From an uncultured bacterium (GTDB lineage: Bacteria > Bacteroidota > Bacteroidia > Bacteroidales > Marinifilaceae), in assembly GCA_905216195.1 (NCBI GenBank), contig CAJMSX010000004.1, positions 33,792 through 97,791 of the forward strand: a stretch of 64,000 bases of DNA, in the 5' to 3' direction. A program made the position numbers and the translations under genes. The notes beneath the pieces are model-generated. The model did no database searches. It worked only from the letters and a program-made list of their open reading frames with translations, and was not told where the DNA came from. Below, one piece after another: positions 17,011 through 25,785 of the stretch. Each line of letters opens with the position of its first letter. The first letter of the stretch is position 1.

Positions 17011-19437
17011 TTATTTTGGTATCATTCTATCAAAATTGCCGGAATTATCCCGGTGTTCCACTTTTTCGCCTTTATTAAACGTATATTTTAAGGAAAAAGA
17101 GAATAAACGCGGACTATTATTATGAATCTCATATACATTATTATTGAATATATACGAACGACAGTGATTATAGTGGCTGGGTATTAAGTTGACGCCCTTG
17201 AGTTCAACAATTAAATTTCTTTTTTTCATAAAGGCATATGAAATTCCTGCACTCAACAGGCCGACTTGCTCTTCTTTTTCCTGAAACGGGTTTTCAGGAA
17301 AAATATATTGATATTCACTATTGACCGAGAGCCTGTCGGTTATGTCGTAAAACACTTTGAGACTTATCTTCCCTACCGCCCAATTCGCTTTATTTTTACC
17401 CAATCCCAACTCCGGATTCGCATCCCGCAGCATGTTGTAAGCGAATATACCGCTAAACTCACCGATTAACGTATTACCGAACAACTCAAAAGGAGCAATT
17501 AAAGTTGCACTGACCGAATTTATATCTCCCACATTGGCATAAGTTTTAAATACGGCATTGTTATCCGATCCATAATAACCATATATGTAATTAAACCTCA
17601 TACTGTACCGGGCATCTAACACCAGAAAACCCCAGAATGTCTGAATGATTGATAATTGATAGGTCACTTCATTTTTGAGCTCCGGATTACCTTTTTCATA
17701 ATAATAATCATTCACATATCTATTTCCCGGCAATAAATAAGTATAATTTGGTCTCTCCATAAATGTCCAGATACGCGTATGAACCCTATAATTAGGAATA
17801 CTCAACCAATAATGAATCCGGGGAATCAGTTTATTATCATTCAAATCATCTCCTTGATCTGAAGTTTTTTCATCGTATGTATACTTTGCATACTCATTCC
17901 TCAAATCCAAAGAAAATCCGTGATTTTCTCCTATATTATAAATAAAGCGGGCATACCCTGCAAGAATAAACTCATTGGCCTTAAAGACAGAACTGCTTTT
18001 AAGAGCATCCGTTTTGAAACCGAAATAAGATACATTATCGGTAAGAAAATTAAGGTCAGCCTGAACACCATATTCCAAAGACGATTTTTCCGACAATTTA
18101 CTGACTGCATCTACAGCAAAGGTGTGCATATGTCCCTTCATGGTTGCATTATCTTTCTGAAAGCCGTCGAATCCATCGGTATCCAGCCGATAATACTTCC
18201 CTTTTGACTTTACCGAACCATACATTCCGTAATAATAAGCCGTCAGGTAATTTTTCTTCCCCTCATCGGATGAATATCTCACAGCTCCGGAATACATATC
18301 GTCATTTCCTGAAATATCCGCCCGAAAATCTTCCTGCCGGATGTCGTTTTCATGAGGCGTCCCTTTTCTGCTTATCCATTCCCTGGTTTTCTTACTTTGA
18401 TCATAATAAATGAAAACATTGAAATCCAGCAAATTACCTTTACCCAAATCGAATGTAAGGTTGCTAGTCGATCGAATAGCCCCTCGTCTTCCATTAACTT
18501 TGTTGGCTCCTAATACGTATTTATCAGCGCCCGCAAAATATAAACTGTCCCTGTCTTTGCTCCAAATATCACGATTGTCATAAGACAAAAGTGTATTGAA
18601 GGTAACCTTGCCTTTTTTCATCATAAAAAACTGACTCCCTCCATAGTTGCCCAAATCTTTGTCCGTGAGTCCGCCTTTCATTTCTGATTGGGAGAAATAT
18701 CCTTCCGGCATATCCTTGTCCATATGGATATCGATCACGGCGCTCACGTCAGAACCGTATTTTCCAGTGGGAAGAGGTATCACCTTGATTGTCGAGAGCG
18801 CTTTTGCCGGTAGCGCACTCAAATATTTCAACACAGCTTCTGTCCCCATCATCTGTTTTATACCATTGATGTATACGGTTACCGGTTTGCCGTAAAGAGA
18901 AACAGCATTATCACTGACGGATATCCCCGGCAAGCGGTTCAATAACTGGTCTGTATTCAATCTTTCATAATTCTTCACCTTCGATACGTCTACGATCAGT
19001 TCTCCTTTATCAAAAGATATAGGGTTTGGTTTTCCCTCTACCACGACTTCGTCCATTTTAAATACAGTTTCTCGAAGTGAAATCCTGAGCGGGCCCGACG
19101 GTATGCTAAAAGGCTGTGCATATAGCTCATAACTCATATGTCCTACCGTAAGAATAGTTGCCTCTGTCTCGATATCCCCGATAATTATTACGAATTGGCC
19201 CAGGCTATCGGTTAACGCCTGTCCTACCGTATAATCGTGCCGGGAACCTACTATACTAACCAAAGCGTCTGCAACCGGACGCCCTGCCCTATCCGTAACA
19301 GTTCCTTCTACTTTATTTTCCTGAGCATACAATACGTTGGAAAAAAACAGAAAAACGATATTCAAGGTTAACTTCAAGAGAGGCCACCAATCGAAATTTT
19401 TATCTCCATAAAAACGAATAGTAAATAATTCTCTCAT
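17011..19437 (-). CDS. TonB-dependent-receptor-like outer-membrane protein with carboxypeptidase-regulatory domain
   Basis: 808 residues with a signal region (LTLNIVFLFFSNVLYAQ), then a carboxypeptidase-regulatory-like domain (VEGTVTDRAGRPVADALVSI). A plug-like segment (LNRLPGISVSDNAVSLYGKP, then VTVYINGIKQMMG) and a long beta-barrel rich in aromatic strands follow. It resembles the outer-membrane beta-barrel family-3 receptors rather than SusC, and no SusD partner is adjacent. A TonB box is not obvious. The substrate is unknown. It sits in an AT-rich block with three small genes on the same strand downstream. Confidence 0.88.
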   Translation of the reverse strand: MRELFTIRFYGDKNFDWWPLLKLTLNIVFLFFSNVLYAQENKVEGTVTDRAGRPVADALVSIVGSRHDYTVGQALTDSLGQFVIIIGDIETEATILTVGHMSYELYAQPFSIPSGPLRISLRETVFKMDEVVVEGKPNPISFDKGELIVDVSKVKNYERLNTDQLLNRLPGISVSDNAVSLYGKPVTVYINGIKQMMGTEAVLKYLSALPAKALSTIKVIPLPTGKYGSDVSAVIDIHMDKDMPEGYFSQSEMKGGLTDKDLGNYGGSQFFMMKKGKVTFNTLLSYDNRDIWSKDRDSLYFAGADKYVLGANKVNGRRGAIRSTSNLTFDLGKGNLLDFNVFIYYDQSKKTREWISRKGTPHENDIRQEDFRADISGNDDMYSGAVRYSSDEGKKNYLTAYYYGMYGSVKSKGKYYRLDTDGFDGFQKDNATMKGHMHTFAVDAVSKLSEKSSLEYGVQADLNFLTDNVSYFGFKTDALKSSSVFKANEFILAGYARFIYNIGENHGFSLDLRNEYAKYTYDEKTSDQGDDLNDNKLIPRIHYWLSIPNYRVHTRIWTFMERPNYTYLLPGNRYVNDYYYEKGNPELKNEVTYQLSIIQTFWGFLVLDARYSMRFNYIYGYYGSDNNAVFKTYANVGDINSVSATLIAPFELFGNTLIGEFSGIFAYNMLRDANPELGLGKNKANWAVGKISLKVFYDITDRLSVNSEYQYIFPENPFQEKEEQVGLLSAGISYAFMKKRNLIVELKGVNLIPSHYNHCRSYIFNNNVYEIHNNSPRLFSFSLKYTFNKGEKVEHRDNSGNFDRMIPK

Positions 19438-19935
19438 TTTAATCTGACTTAAAGTTTTTAATTATCCACACTACAACCTTTTACCGTTTATAATTCCCTT
19501 TTAATTGTTAATACTCCCGAACCATTAAAAAAAGGAAAGGAGAAGAACGTATTTCATTTTTATTTCCTATTGATTCTATCATGTGAGCAAAATTTCAATT
19601 GGAAGGCAATAACACAACTATTAAACGCTCCCTGCGGCCTATCCGGAAAATACCTGCGCCATTCCTCAAATAATTGTTTACAAATATACAAAATCAATAA
19701 AACAATTTTTCTACTTCCTATTAAAAAATAAAATATTTTACTACTATCTGATGTATCATCCAACTTTTTTGTTTAAAATGTTTGTCAATTTCCCTTTTCT
19801 TATCTATCTTGCCTCTGTCTGTAGGTTAAGTCGGTTGGAAACCGGGGGTGGCAGATTTTAAAAAGAATGTGATTTTTACATGTAAAAAGAGAAATAAACA
19901 GGAAAAGGAGTTCTGAATTTTATACTTATTATACG
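19438..19935. other. AT-rich gene-free region
   Basis: Divergent region between the outer-membrane receptor and the small membrane protein. One 67-codon frame exists on the minus strand but has no recognisable feature and I do not call it. Confidence 0.6.
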
Positions 19936-20280
19936 ATGAATAAATTTAAATACATCACTTTTTTGATACTGTTATTATTAATGGCGATTCTATTAAGAGT
20001 TACTCTAAATCAACATGCCAACGAAATGGTATACAGGATACCGATGTACGGATTTTGTTATATGTTACTCGCATTCAGTTCTATAGGCCGTAAAATCAGT
20101 TTACTGTATATTTGCACATCCCTTGCAACGCTAATAGAAATAGTAGATTTTGCCACCAGAGGTAATTATTTACATTTAGCTGTCATTACAGGGGCTCTTG
20201 CTCTAAATATAGCGATATATCTATTCTTCATTAAGAAACTGAAACGGCCCTTCTCTATACAAAATAATGTATCACATTAA
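19936..20280 (+). CDS. Small multi-pass membrane protein, unknown
   Basis: 114 residues with about four hydrophobic helices (ITFLILLLLMAILL, IPMYGFCYMLLAF, LLYICTSLATLIEIV, LALNIAIYLFFI). No known motif. Its end overlaps the start of the first CPBP-type gene by 14 bp, so the two are likely translated together. Confidence 0.65.
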   Translation: MNKFKYITFLILLLLMAILLRVTLNQHANEMVYRIPMYGFCYMLLAFSSIGRKISLLYICTSLATLIEIVDFATRGNYLHLAVITGALALNIAIYLFFIKKLKRPFSIQNNVSH

Positions 20281-20767
20281 TCGTTTAAAAGAAATCCTAG
20301 GCAAAGCGAATATAATACAGTTTTGCCTTATCGTATTGGTTGCGGTTAATCTAATCAGGGCCATTGTTTATTTGCCCTTCAAAATTCTTCAACTAGACGA
20401 TATACAATTTAGAGAGGAATTAATAAATCCCGAACAGCCTACTTTAACTGTTACCATCCTAATATCAACTTTAATATTAGCACCTATTGTTGAAACGGCA
20501 TTGTTTCAGACCTTTATTTATCAATTTAAAAGATGGTTACATTTGAACAATCTAACTATCGTCCTGATTTCGTCTATATGTTTCAGTCTGATACATAATT
20601 TCAGCTTGCTTTATATGATCAGTACTTTTTTTACAGGAAGTATTCTGATGTATGGATATATTTTAAGATCAGAATATAACAATAAACCGTATTGGTCTGT
20701 TACACTCGCTCATTCTACGCTCAATGCCTTTGCTTTACTTATGCTATTGGTATTTGAAATATGGTAA
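20267..20767 (+). CDS. CPBP-type (Abi/CAAX-protease-like) membrane protein, copy 1
   Basis: 166 residues, several membrane helices. CPBP motif 2 (FSLIH) and motif 3 (HSTLN) are intact. Motif 1, normally EExxxR, reads ETALFQ here: the first Glu is kept but the second Glu and Arg are replaced. CPBP proteins are intramembrane proteases; small ones often serve as bacteriocin self-immunity or processing factors. It is about 60 percent similar to the next gene by eye, so the pair is a tandem duplication. Confidence 0.8.
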   Translation: MYHINRLKEILGKANIIQFCLIVLVAVNLIRAIVYLPFKILQLDDIQFREELINPEQPTLTVTILISTLILAPIVETALFQTFIYQFKRWLHLNNLTIVLISSICFSLIHNFSLLYMISTFFTGSILMYGYILRSEYNNKPYWSVTLAHSTLNAFALLMLLVFEIW

Positions 20768-20834
20768 ACAAGGGCCCGGGATAAAGCAAGACAACCTGAC
20801 GTCTTTTTCTCCGACCCTCCTTTCATTTTTTTAC

Positions 20835-20850
20835 GGAAGTAAACACTTCC
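20835..20850. promoter_or_regulatory. Palindrome GGAAGT-aaac-ACTTCC upstream of CPBP copy 2
   Basis: Perfect 6-bp arms with a 4-bp spacer, ending 15 bp before the TACTTTTG box. The position fits a repressor or activator site, or a short hairpin ending the preceding transcript. No T-run on the plus strand. Confidence 0.4.
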
Positions 20851-20865
20851 ATATGCCGATTTTGT

Positions 20866-20873
20866 TACTTTTG
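20866..20873 (+). promoter_or_regulatory. -7 promoter element TACTTTTG for CPBP copy 2
   Basis: Exact TAnnTTTG match 33 bp upstream of the chosen start codon, indicating that copy 2 has its own promoter and arguing against longer upstream starts. Confidence 0.55.
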
Positions 20874-20906
20874 CATTCAACACGTTATAAAAGTAAATCT
20901 TACACC

Positions 20907-21410
20907 ATGCATACGATGGGTCGCTTAAAGGAAATCATAGGCAAAGCAAATATGATAGGGTTTTGCCTGATGGTATTGATTGGGATCAATCTAACCAGAA
21001 TCATTGTTCATTTACCTTTTGACATATTCGGGATAGAAGATATACAATGGAGTGAAAAACCCTTAGCAACTCCGGAAAAACCTGATTTAACCGCCGGTAT
21101 GTTAATACTGGCTTTGGTGATTGCACCTATCCTTGAAACGGCTTTCTTTCAGACACTCATTTATAAACTTTCGAAATGGTTGCATTTTAACCATATAACT
21201 ACCGTTCTGATTTCAGCTGTATGCTTCGGTCTGATGCATACTTATAGCTTGTTTTATATGATCAGCACCTTTTTTACAGGAATTATTTTTATGTATGTAT
21301 ATATAATAAGGTCTGAATACAATAACAGACCCTATTGGTCTGTTACACTGGCTCATTTCACGCTCAATGCCTTTGCATCCCTCATGATGTTGCTGTTTCA
21401 GATCCGATAA
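20907..21410 (+). CDS. CPBP-type (Abi/CAAX-protease-like) membrane protein, copy 2
   Basis: Starts at MHTMGRLKEIIGKAN by alignment with copy 1; longer in-frame starts would overlap the promoter box. 168 residues. Motif 1 is again degenerate (ETAFFQ), motif 2 is FGLMH and motif 3 HFTLN. The two copies share the same helix layout and the repeated end VTLAHxTLNAFA. Both carry the same motif-1 substitutions, so the change predates the duplication. Confidence 0.8.
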   Translation: MHTMGRLKEIIGKANMIGFCLMVLIGINLTRIIVHLPFDIFGIEDIQWSEKPLATPEKPDLTAGMLILALVIAPILETAFFQTLIYKLSKWLHFNHITTVLISAVCFGLMHTYSLFYMISTFFTGIIFMYVYIIRSEYNNRPYWSVTLAHFTLNAFASLMMLLFQIR

Positions 21411-21687
21411 AACACGTCCATTGAAATTAAACGACACGATTAACAGAGGGTGGTGTAACTGGCCAAGGCTCCGTTGCAGCACATTACGGACTATTGAGAC
21501 CTATGGCATACATACGCCAAAAACAGGTTTTTAGGTGCAGATAAAATTTATCAGAATCAACAGGTATATCCGCGTATGATCCGTTATTCTCACATACCTC
21601 TCCCAAAAGAAGGTTTTTTGGTCCTATTTGTGTAAATTTCCGTCCCTTTTCATGTAATATATAGGTTTCATAATCGTCTTATATACG

Positions 21688-22203
21688 ATGACGGAGAAAG
21701 AGTTCAATACATCGATTTTGCCGCTGGCAAAGCACATTTATTCTTTTGCACTGAATCTGACCGGAAATCCTGCGGATGCCTCAGATATCACGCAAGACGT
21801 CATGTATAAGCTCTGGGACGATCGGAAACAGCTTAAAAAAGTAAACAATCCGAAAGCCTGGGCTTTAAAAATGACGCGTAACCTTTACCTGGATAACCGG
21901 AAAAAACACAAACCGGTATACGATGAAAAAGAAATGCTCCGTCAGGAATACCTCTCTTCCGACCCGCAACGCATGTTGGAAAATAAAGATACCGCCGAAA
22001 CCGTTCGCCGGATTGTAGAGCAGCTGCCTCCCACCCAACGGGAGGTCGTAAAACTCCGGGAACTGGAAGGATTGGAATATACAGAAATCGCACACATCAC
22101 CGGCCTGGGCCTGAACAACATCCGGGTATTGTTGTCCAGAGCGCGGACCAAAATAAAAGAGATCCTGGTGAAAACCTATCAGTTTTCCCCTTATGAAGAG
22201 TAG
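21688..22203 (+). CDS. RNA polymerase ECF-type sigma factor (second)
   Basis: 171 residues. Region 2 includes LTGNPADASDITQDVMYKLW and region 4 includes LPPTQREVVKLRELEGLEY followed by ITGLGLNNIRVLLSRAR. It heads an operon with a small membrane protein 29 bp downstream and a DUF4252 protein, the common sigma/anti-sigma/effector arrangement in Bacteroidales. Confidence 0.94.
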   Translation: MTEKEFNTSILPLAKHIYSFALNLTGNPADASDITQDVMYKLWDDRKQLKKVNNPKAWALKMTRNLYLDNRKKHKPVYDEKEMLRQEYLSSDPQRMLENKDTAETVRRIVEQLPPTQREVVKLRELEGLEYTEIAHITGLGLNNIRVLLSRARTKIKEILVKTYQFSPYEE

Positions 22204-22232
22204 TGTGCAAATGAAACCCTAAAAAAAGAAAA

Positions 22233-22664
22233 ATGAAAGATCTACAGGAAATACGAAAACGCTACTACCGGGCCGAAACTACCCTGGAAGAAGAAGCCGA
22301 ATTAAAAAAAATGTACCAAAACGGACTGCTCCCGGAAGATCCGGCACTCAGTCTCCGTCCGCTCTCCCGCATGCCGGAGGGACTGGAAGAACGCATCCGG
22401 GCGGGTATCCGCGAACGGAAAAGAAAAAAAATACGGCAAATCGGTTATACCACGGCCGGAATCGCCGCTACGCTTATCCTGATTCTCACCTTGAGAATCC
22501 CGCTCACTTCCGCTCACAGCAAACAGTTGCAATTATCCGATAACATCAAACGCGAACGCTTCGAAGAAGCCCTGCGCACCATCGGGGAAGTGCTGAAAGA
22601 GAAAACTCCTTCTCAGGAACGGATTCTGTATGAGGATAAAGATGTCATTATCGCTATCGAATAA
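22233..22664 (+). CDS. Small single-pass membrane protein, putative anti-sigma factor
   Basis: 143 residues. The N-terminal ~65 are charged and helical (ETTLEEEAELKKMYQNGL), followed by a basic stretch (RERKRKKIRQ), one membrane helix (TTAGIAATLILILTL), and a short extracytoplasmic tail. This topology plus position directly after the sigma gene suggests an anti-sigma role, although no canonical zinc motif is seen. Confidence 0.65.
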   Translation: MKDLQEIRKRYYRAETTLEEEAELKKMYQNGLLPEDPALSLRPLSRMPEGLEERIRAGIRERKRKKIRQIGYTTAGIAATLILILTLRIPLTSAHSKQLQLSDNIKRERFEEALRTIGEVLKEKTPSQERILYEDKDVIIAIE

Positions 22665-22767
22665 AAAATATTTTAAAATTTACCGATAAAATATCCCTAA
22701 CCGTAATAAAACGCCCTTTCAATCGTCTTTCAAACAGAAAAGAATAGAAACCATAAAATCCAATAAG

Positions 22768-23970
22768 ATGAACAAATTGATTATTTTAGCGGTAGCGGGA
22801 CTGTTGTCCCCTTTTTTCGCCAAGGCTCAATTGGGACCATTGATGAAAAAATACCATGGGAAAGATTGCATTACAGTCACCCAACTTGATAAAAACGTGT
22901 ACGGATTGTACAAGAAAAAAAATATTCCCGCAGAAGCCGAAGACATGCTCCAGCAACAATTAAAAGAAGTAAACATACTGACGCTGAATACGGAAACCTG
23001 TAACAGCGATTTGCTGGGAGAAATCGACAACAAATTCAAAACCCAACTGGAATCGGGAGGAAAAGACAAAATACCTTATAAACTCATCAAGAGTTATAAA
23101 GACGAAGAGAACCGTCAGTTGATCTACAGCCGGAACAGCAAAAACGGCCTCAGCGATTTCGTGGTATGGAATCAAACTCCCGAACGCCTGGATATTATCG
23201 AACTCCGGGGCGACATACAGGTCGAAAACATAGCCATGTTATCCCGGGCCTTGAATATAAAAGGCCTGAATTCTTTATCCTCTTTAAATGCGGCAAACGA
23301 AACGTCTTCCGATTCCAAGTTCGCGTTCGACTCGGAGTACATGAGCGAATTGTCCGAACGCCTACGGGAAATGAGCGAAAGATTACAGCAGAAATCGCTG
23401 CACTTCAACCTCCCCCAATTCCGGTATAACCTGGACCAACTCATGGATTCCATAGGAACCGGATTCAGTATGATGGGAAACGCCTTCGGACAATTGGGAA
23501 ATAGTTTCGAAGAAATGGAAGACCGGTCCGAATCTTTCGGAAGCTCCATCATCGTTACCGACGAAAACGGAAAGAAGAAAATTAAAATTTCCACCCGGAA
23601 TACGACACCCGTATACATAGTCGACGGCTCCGAAATAGAACAGACCCAACTGGACCCGAATAATATCAAACAAATCCGGGTCGTCAGAAGCTCACAAGAT
23701 TTTAAAAAATCATACATCTTTATCCGGTCCGGTTCACCGGTCGGAGAATTTATTTCTTACAAGAATAATATGTTGACTTTTAGGTACAAAAACCAGGATT
23801 ATAAATTCAACCTGGAAAAAACACAACATCCGATATTGTCCATCAACGAGAAACTCACTTATGATTTCAATATTTCCCCCAAGAAGATTTTACAGATACG
23901 ACCGATCAGCAAAGCCGAAAAAGAAAGCGGTATGTACGAGGGGGCGGAAGTAATTATCTATACAAAATAA
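22768..23970 (+). CDS. DUF4252 protein with C-terminal TonB-plug-like segment
   Basis: 400 residues. Signal peptide ends near FFAKAQ. Residues ~20-170 match the DUF4252 pattern (IIELRGDIQVENIAMLSRAL). A helical, Met/Gln-rich middle part follows. The C-terminal part has VYIVDGSEIEQTQLDPNNIK followed by QIRVVRSS, which resembles the P-x-Y-I-I-D-G...P-x-D-I-E-x-x-x-V-L-K core of TonB plug domains. Third gene of the sigma operon and probably its target. A strong terminator follows. Confidence 0.75.
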   Translation: MNKLIILAVAGLLSPFFAKAQLGPLMKKYHGKDCITVTQLDKNVYGLYKKKNIPAEAEDMLQQQLKEVNILTLNTETCNSDLLGEIDNKFKTQLESGGKDKIPYKLIKSYKDEENRQLIYSRNSKNGLSDFVVWNQTPERLDIIELRGDIQVENIAMLSRALNIKGLNSLSSLNAANETSSDSKFAFDSEYMSELSERLREMSERLQQKSLHFNLPQFRYNLDQLMDSIGTGFSMMGNAFGQLGNSFEEMEDRSESFGSSIIVTDENGKKKIKISTRNTTPVYIVDGSEIEQTQLDPNNIKQIRVVRSSQDFKKSYIFIRSGSPVGEFISYKNNMLTFRYKNQDYKFNLEKTQHPILSINEKLTYDFNISPKKILQIRPISKAEKESGMYEGAEVIIYTK

Positions 23971-23976
23971 AAAAAC

Positions 23977-24063
23977 AGGGCTGTGCCGGGACGTAAACTG
24001 CACCCCAAAAGTTTCTTGTCTAACTTTTGGAGTGCAGTTTTTTCATGAAGCGGACACAGCCCT
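23977..24063. repeat. Nested palindrome bounded by AGGGCTGTG / CACAGCCCT
   Basis: Outer 9-bp arms (23977-23985 and 24055-24063) enclose the inner hairpin. Such nesting resembles a miniature mobile-element relic, but no target-site duplication was recognised. Confidence 0.45.
23995..24043 (+). terminator. Strong intrinsic terminator after DUF4252 gene
   Basis: Arms AAACTGCAC and CCAAAAGTT pair with AACTTTTGG and GTGCAGTTT around an 8-base loop, with one mismatch in 19 pairs. The plus-strand side ends in TTTTTT. It lies between convergent genes. Confidence 0.75.
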
Positions 24064-24069
24064 TAACGC

Positions 24070-25335
24070 TTATTTCGATTTTAAAATGACAAGGACAGGG
24101 TTGTCGTCTTCTTTCAATTTTTCCAATTTGCGGATTTCGGGTTTTAAAGTTGCCGCTTTATCCGGATTTTTCTCAAACCACTCCTGAATAGTCAAGGGAA
24201 GAATATAACCTGCAAAATTCTGATCGGGCATGATTTTCATAAAATTCACATCCATAAAACCGTCCAGATCATTTACATAATCTTTTCCCACCTTCAGGAT
24301 CCGGAGGTCCCCTGTTTTTTTATCCCAGATCCCCCGGTACGCCGCAAAACTCTTCTCGTCGGGCCTAAACCAATAAGTGAAAAACATATACCTGTCGTTT
24401 TCATACACCTGGTCGATAGTCGTATGATCTTTACGGGCCGGTCTGTTCAGTAGATCCTTAACATCCAGGCGGTACTTACCCAGGTCCAATACCCTTGCCG
24501 GTTTCATAGCCGTAGGCGTTACTTCGAATATGGTATCCGACAGACTTTCTTTAAACCAGGTTTTTCCTCCGTTATGCCAGAAAACAGGCTGTTCACTCAG
24601 AGAAACCAACTCGACTTCCGGTCCCCTTCCTCCAATAACCAGCATCTTACCGCTCGTCATGCCCAACATCTTAAACAAAAAAGAAGAAGGATAAACACTC
24701 ATAGCAGATATCTCTGTCATCCCCAACGTATCCTTAGTAATTGTACCGGGAAACGATTTTACTTTATTTCCCAGCGAATCGACATAGATCAAAATCTCCG
24801 GCTTATTGCCCATCAACTCCTGAGGATAAACGACCAGTAAATCGTCTCCCAGATACGTCACCGTTTTCGATTGTCCGACTCCCTCCGGCAAGGCCTGCAC
24901 GCCTAAAAAATCTCCCTCTACGGAATATTTTACATAATCATTTCTCCAATCCCTCAGGTAAATCACCCCATTTTTCGGATTTATCCATAAGTCCTCCGAA
25001 GAAGAATAGCCCCGGGGACCTTTCTCCAAACTTCCTATAGAACGGATAAACTTACCGTCATGACGATTGAAAACCAGGCATTTGCTTTTGGAACTCCCTA
25101 CAATAATATAATCCCGGTAAAAATGGAAAGCCGGGTTCATACCGATCAAGCCTTCTTCCGTCGTCTCCAGCGGCAAATAGTCGATTTTTTCAAAAAAATC
25201 CGAGGCTTTAGCTTGGTCTTCCGCCGAGCCGATTTTATCTTCCAGCTTGAGCGTCGGTAACCCCTCAGACACTTCTGCCGTCTTACAAGCCCCCAGTAAG
25301 CATAACAGGCCGAGGCCGAAATACAATTTTTTCAT
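24070..25335 (-). CDS. 6-bladed beta-propeller lipoprotein
   Basis: 421 residues from the ATG giving MKKLYFG; a GTG six bases earlier is a weaker start. The signal ends in lipobox LLGAC. The body has blade-like repeats (FHFYRDYIIVGSSKSKCLVF, then NRHDGKFIRSIGSLEKGPRG) typical of Bacteroidales 6-bladed propellers. It is the last gene of the BlaI/M56 locus. Its leader and first ~40 residues closely resemble those of the small chimeric lipoprotein immediately upstream. Confidence 0.75.
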   Translation of the reverse strand: MKKLYFGLGLLCLLGACKTAEVSEGLPTLKLEDKIGSAEDQAKASDFFEKIDYLPLETTEEGLIGMNPAFHFYRDYIIVGSSKSKCLVFNRHDGKFIRSIGSLEKGPRGYSSSEDLWINPKNGVIYLRDWRNDYVKYSVEGDFLGVQALPEGVGQSKTVTYLGDDLLVVYPQELMGNKPEILIYVDSLGNKVKSFPGTITKDTLGMTEISAMSVYPSSFLFKMLGMTSGKMLVIGGRGPEVELVSLSEQPVFWHNGGKTWFKESLSDTIFEVTPTAMKPARVLDLGKYRLDVKDLLNRPARKDHTTIDQVYENDRYMFFTYWFRPDEKSFAAYRGIWDKKTGDLRILKVGKDYVNDLDGFMDVNFMKIMPDQNFAGYILPLTIQEWFEKNPDKAATLKPEIRKLEKLKEDDNPVLVILKSK

Positions 25336-25357
25336 AGACACCTTTTAAATTATCATT

Positions 25358-25759
25358 TTACTTTTTACAGGTCTGGATCAATAAAACACCCGCAGCAGCC
25401 GACTTCCCGTATAATTTTTCCGCCGCTTCACCTTTCAATACCGTAAGGGAGGCTATTTCCTCCCGGGATAAATCGTCTGCCCGATACCCTTCCGGCATTC
25501 TTTTGCCGTCTACAATAATCAGTTTCCCTTCCTTCAAAAAATCCGATTTTTCCATAGTAGCCACAGGTACACCTGGATGCGATAAACTGTCTCCCAGCAT
25601 GCAAACCTGATGAAAAGGAGCCAGAGAGTCCGACGCCACAGTTCCCGGATCCGAACCGATCTTTTCTTCCGATCTGACGGTCAGCAACCCATCGGTTTTG
25701 TCGGGCGCCTCACAAGCCGTCAATAACAAAATAACCATACCGAAATACAACTTTTTCAT
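25358..25759 (-). CDS. Small chimeric lipoprotein: propeller-type leader fused to TonB-plug-like domain
   Basis: 133 residues. The first ~45 (MKKLYFGMVILLLTAC, then EEKIGSDPG...ASD) match the start of the downstream propeller lipoprotein. The last ~70 (MEKSDFLKEGKLIIVDGKRM, then SREEIASLTVLKGEAAEKLY and GVLLIQTCKK) match the end of the upstream M56 peptidase. The lipobox is intact, so it should be a periplasm-facing lipoprotein. It lies between the two genes it resembles, and both flanking spacers are similar to each other. The frame is open and the sequence has diverged from both sources, so it appears retained. Function unknown. Confidence 0.75.
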   Translation of the reverse strand: MKKLYFGMVILLLTACEAPDKTDGLLTVRSEEKIGSDPGTVASDSLAPFHQVCMLGDSLSHPGVPVATMEKSDFLKEGKLIIVDGKRMPEGYRADDLSREEIASLTVLKGEAAEKLYGKSAAAGVLLIQTCKK

Positions 25760-25785
25760 AATCGCCTTATTTTAATTCATTCATT

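Noticed and set aside
19560..19763. 67-codon minus-strand frame in the gap after the outer-membrane receptor
   Set aside because: No signal, domain or start context; composition matches non-coding AT-rich sequence.
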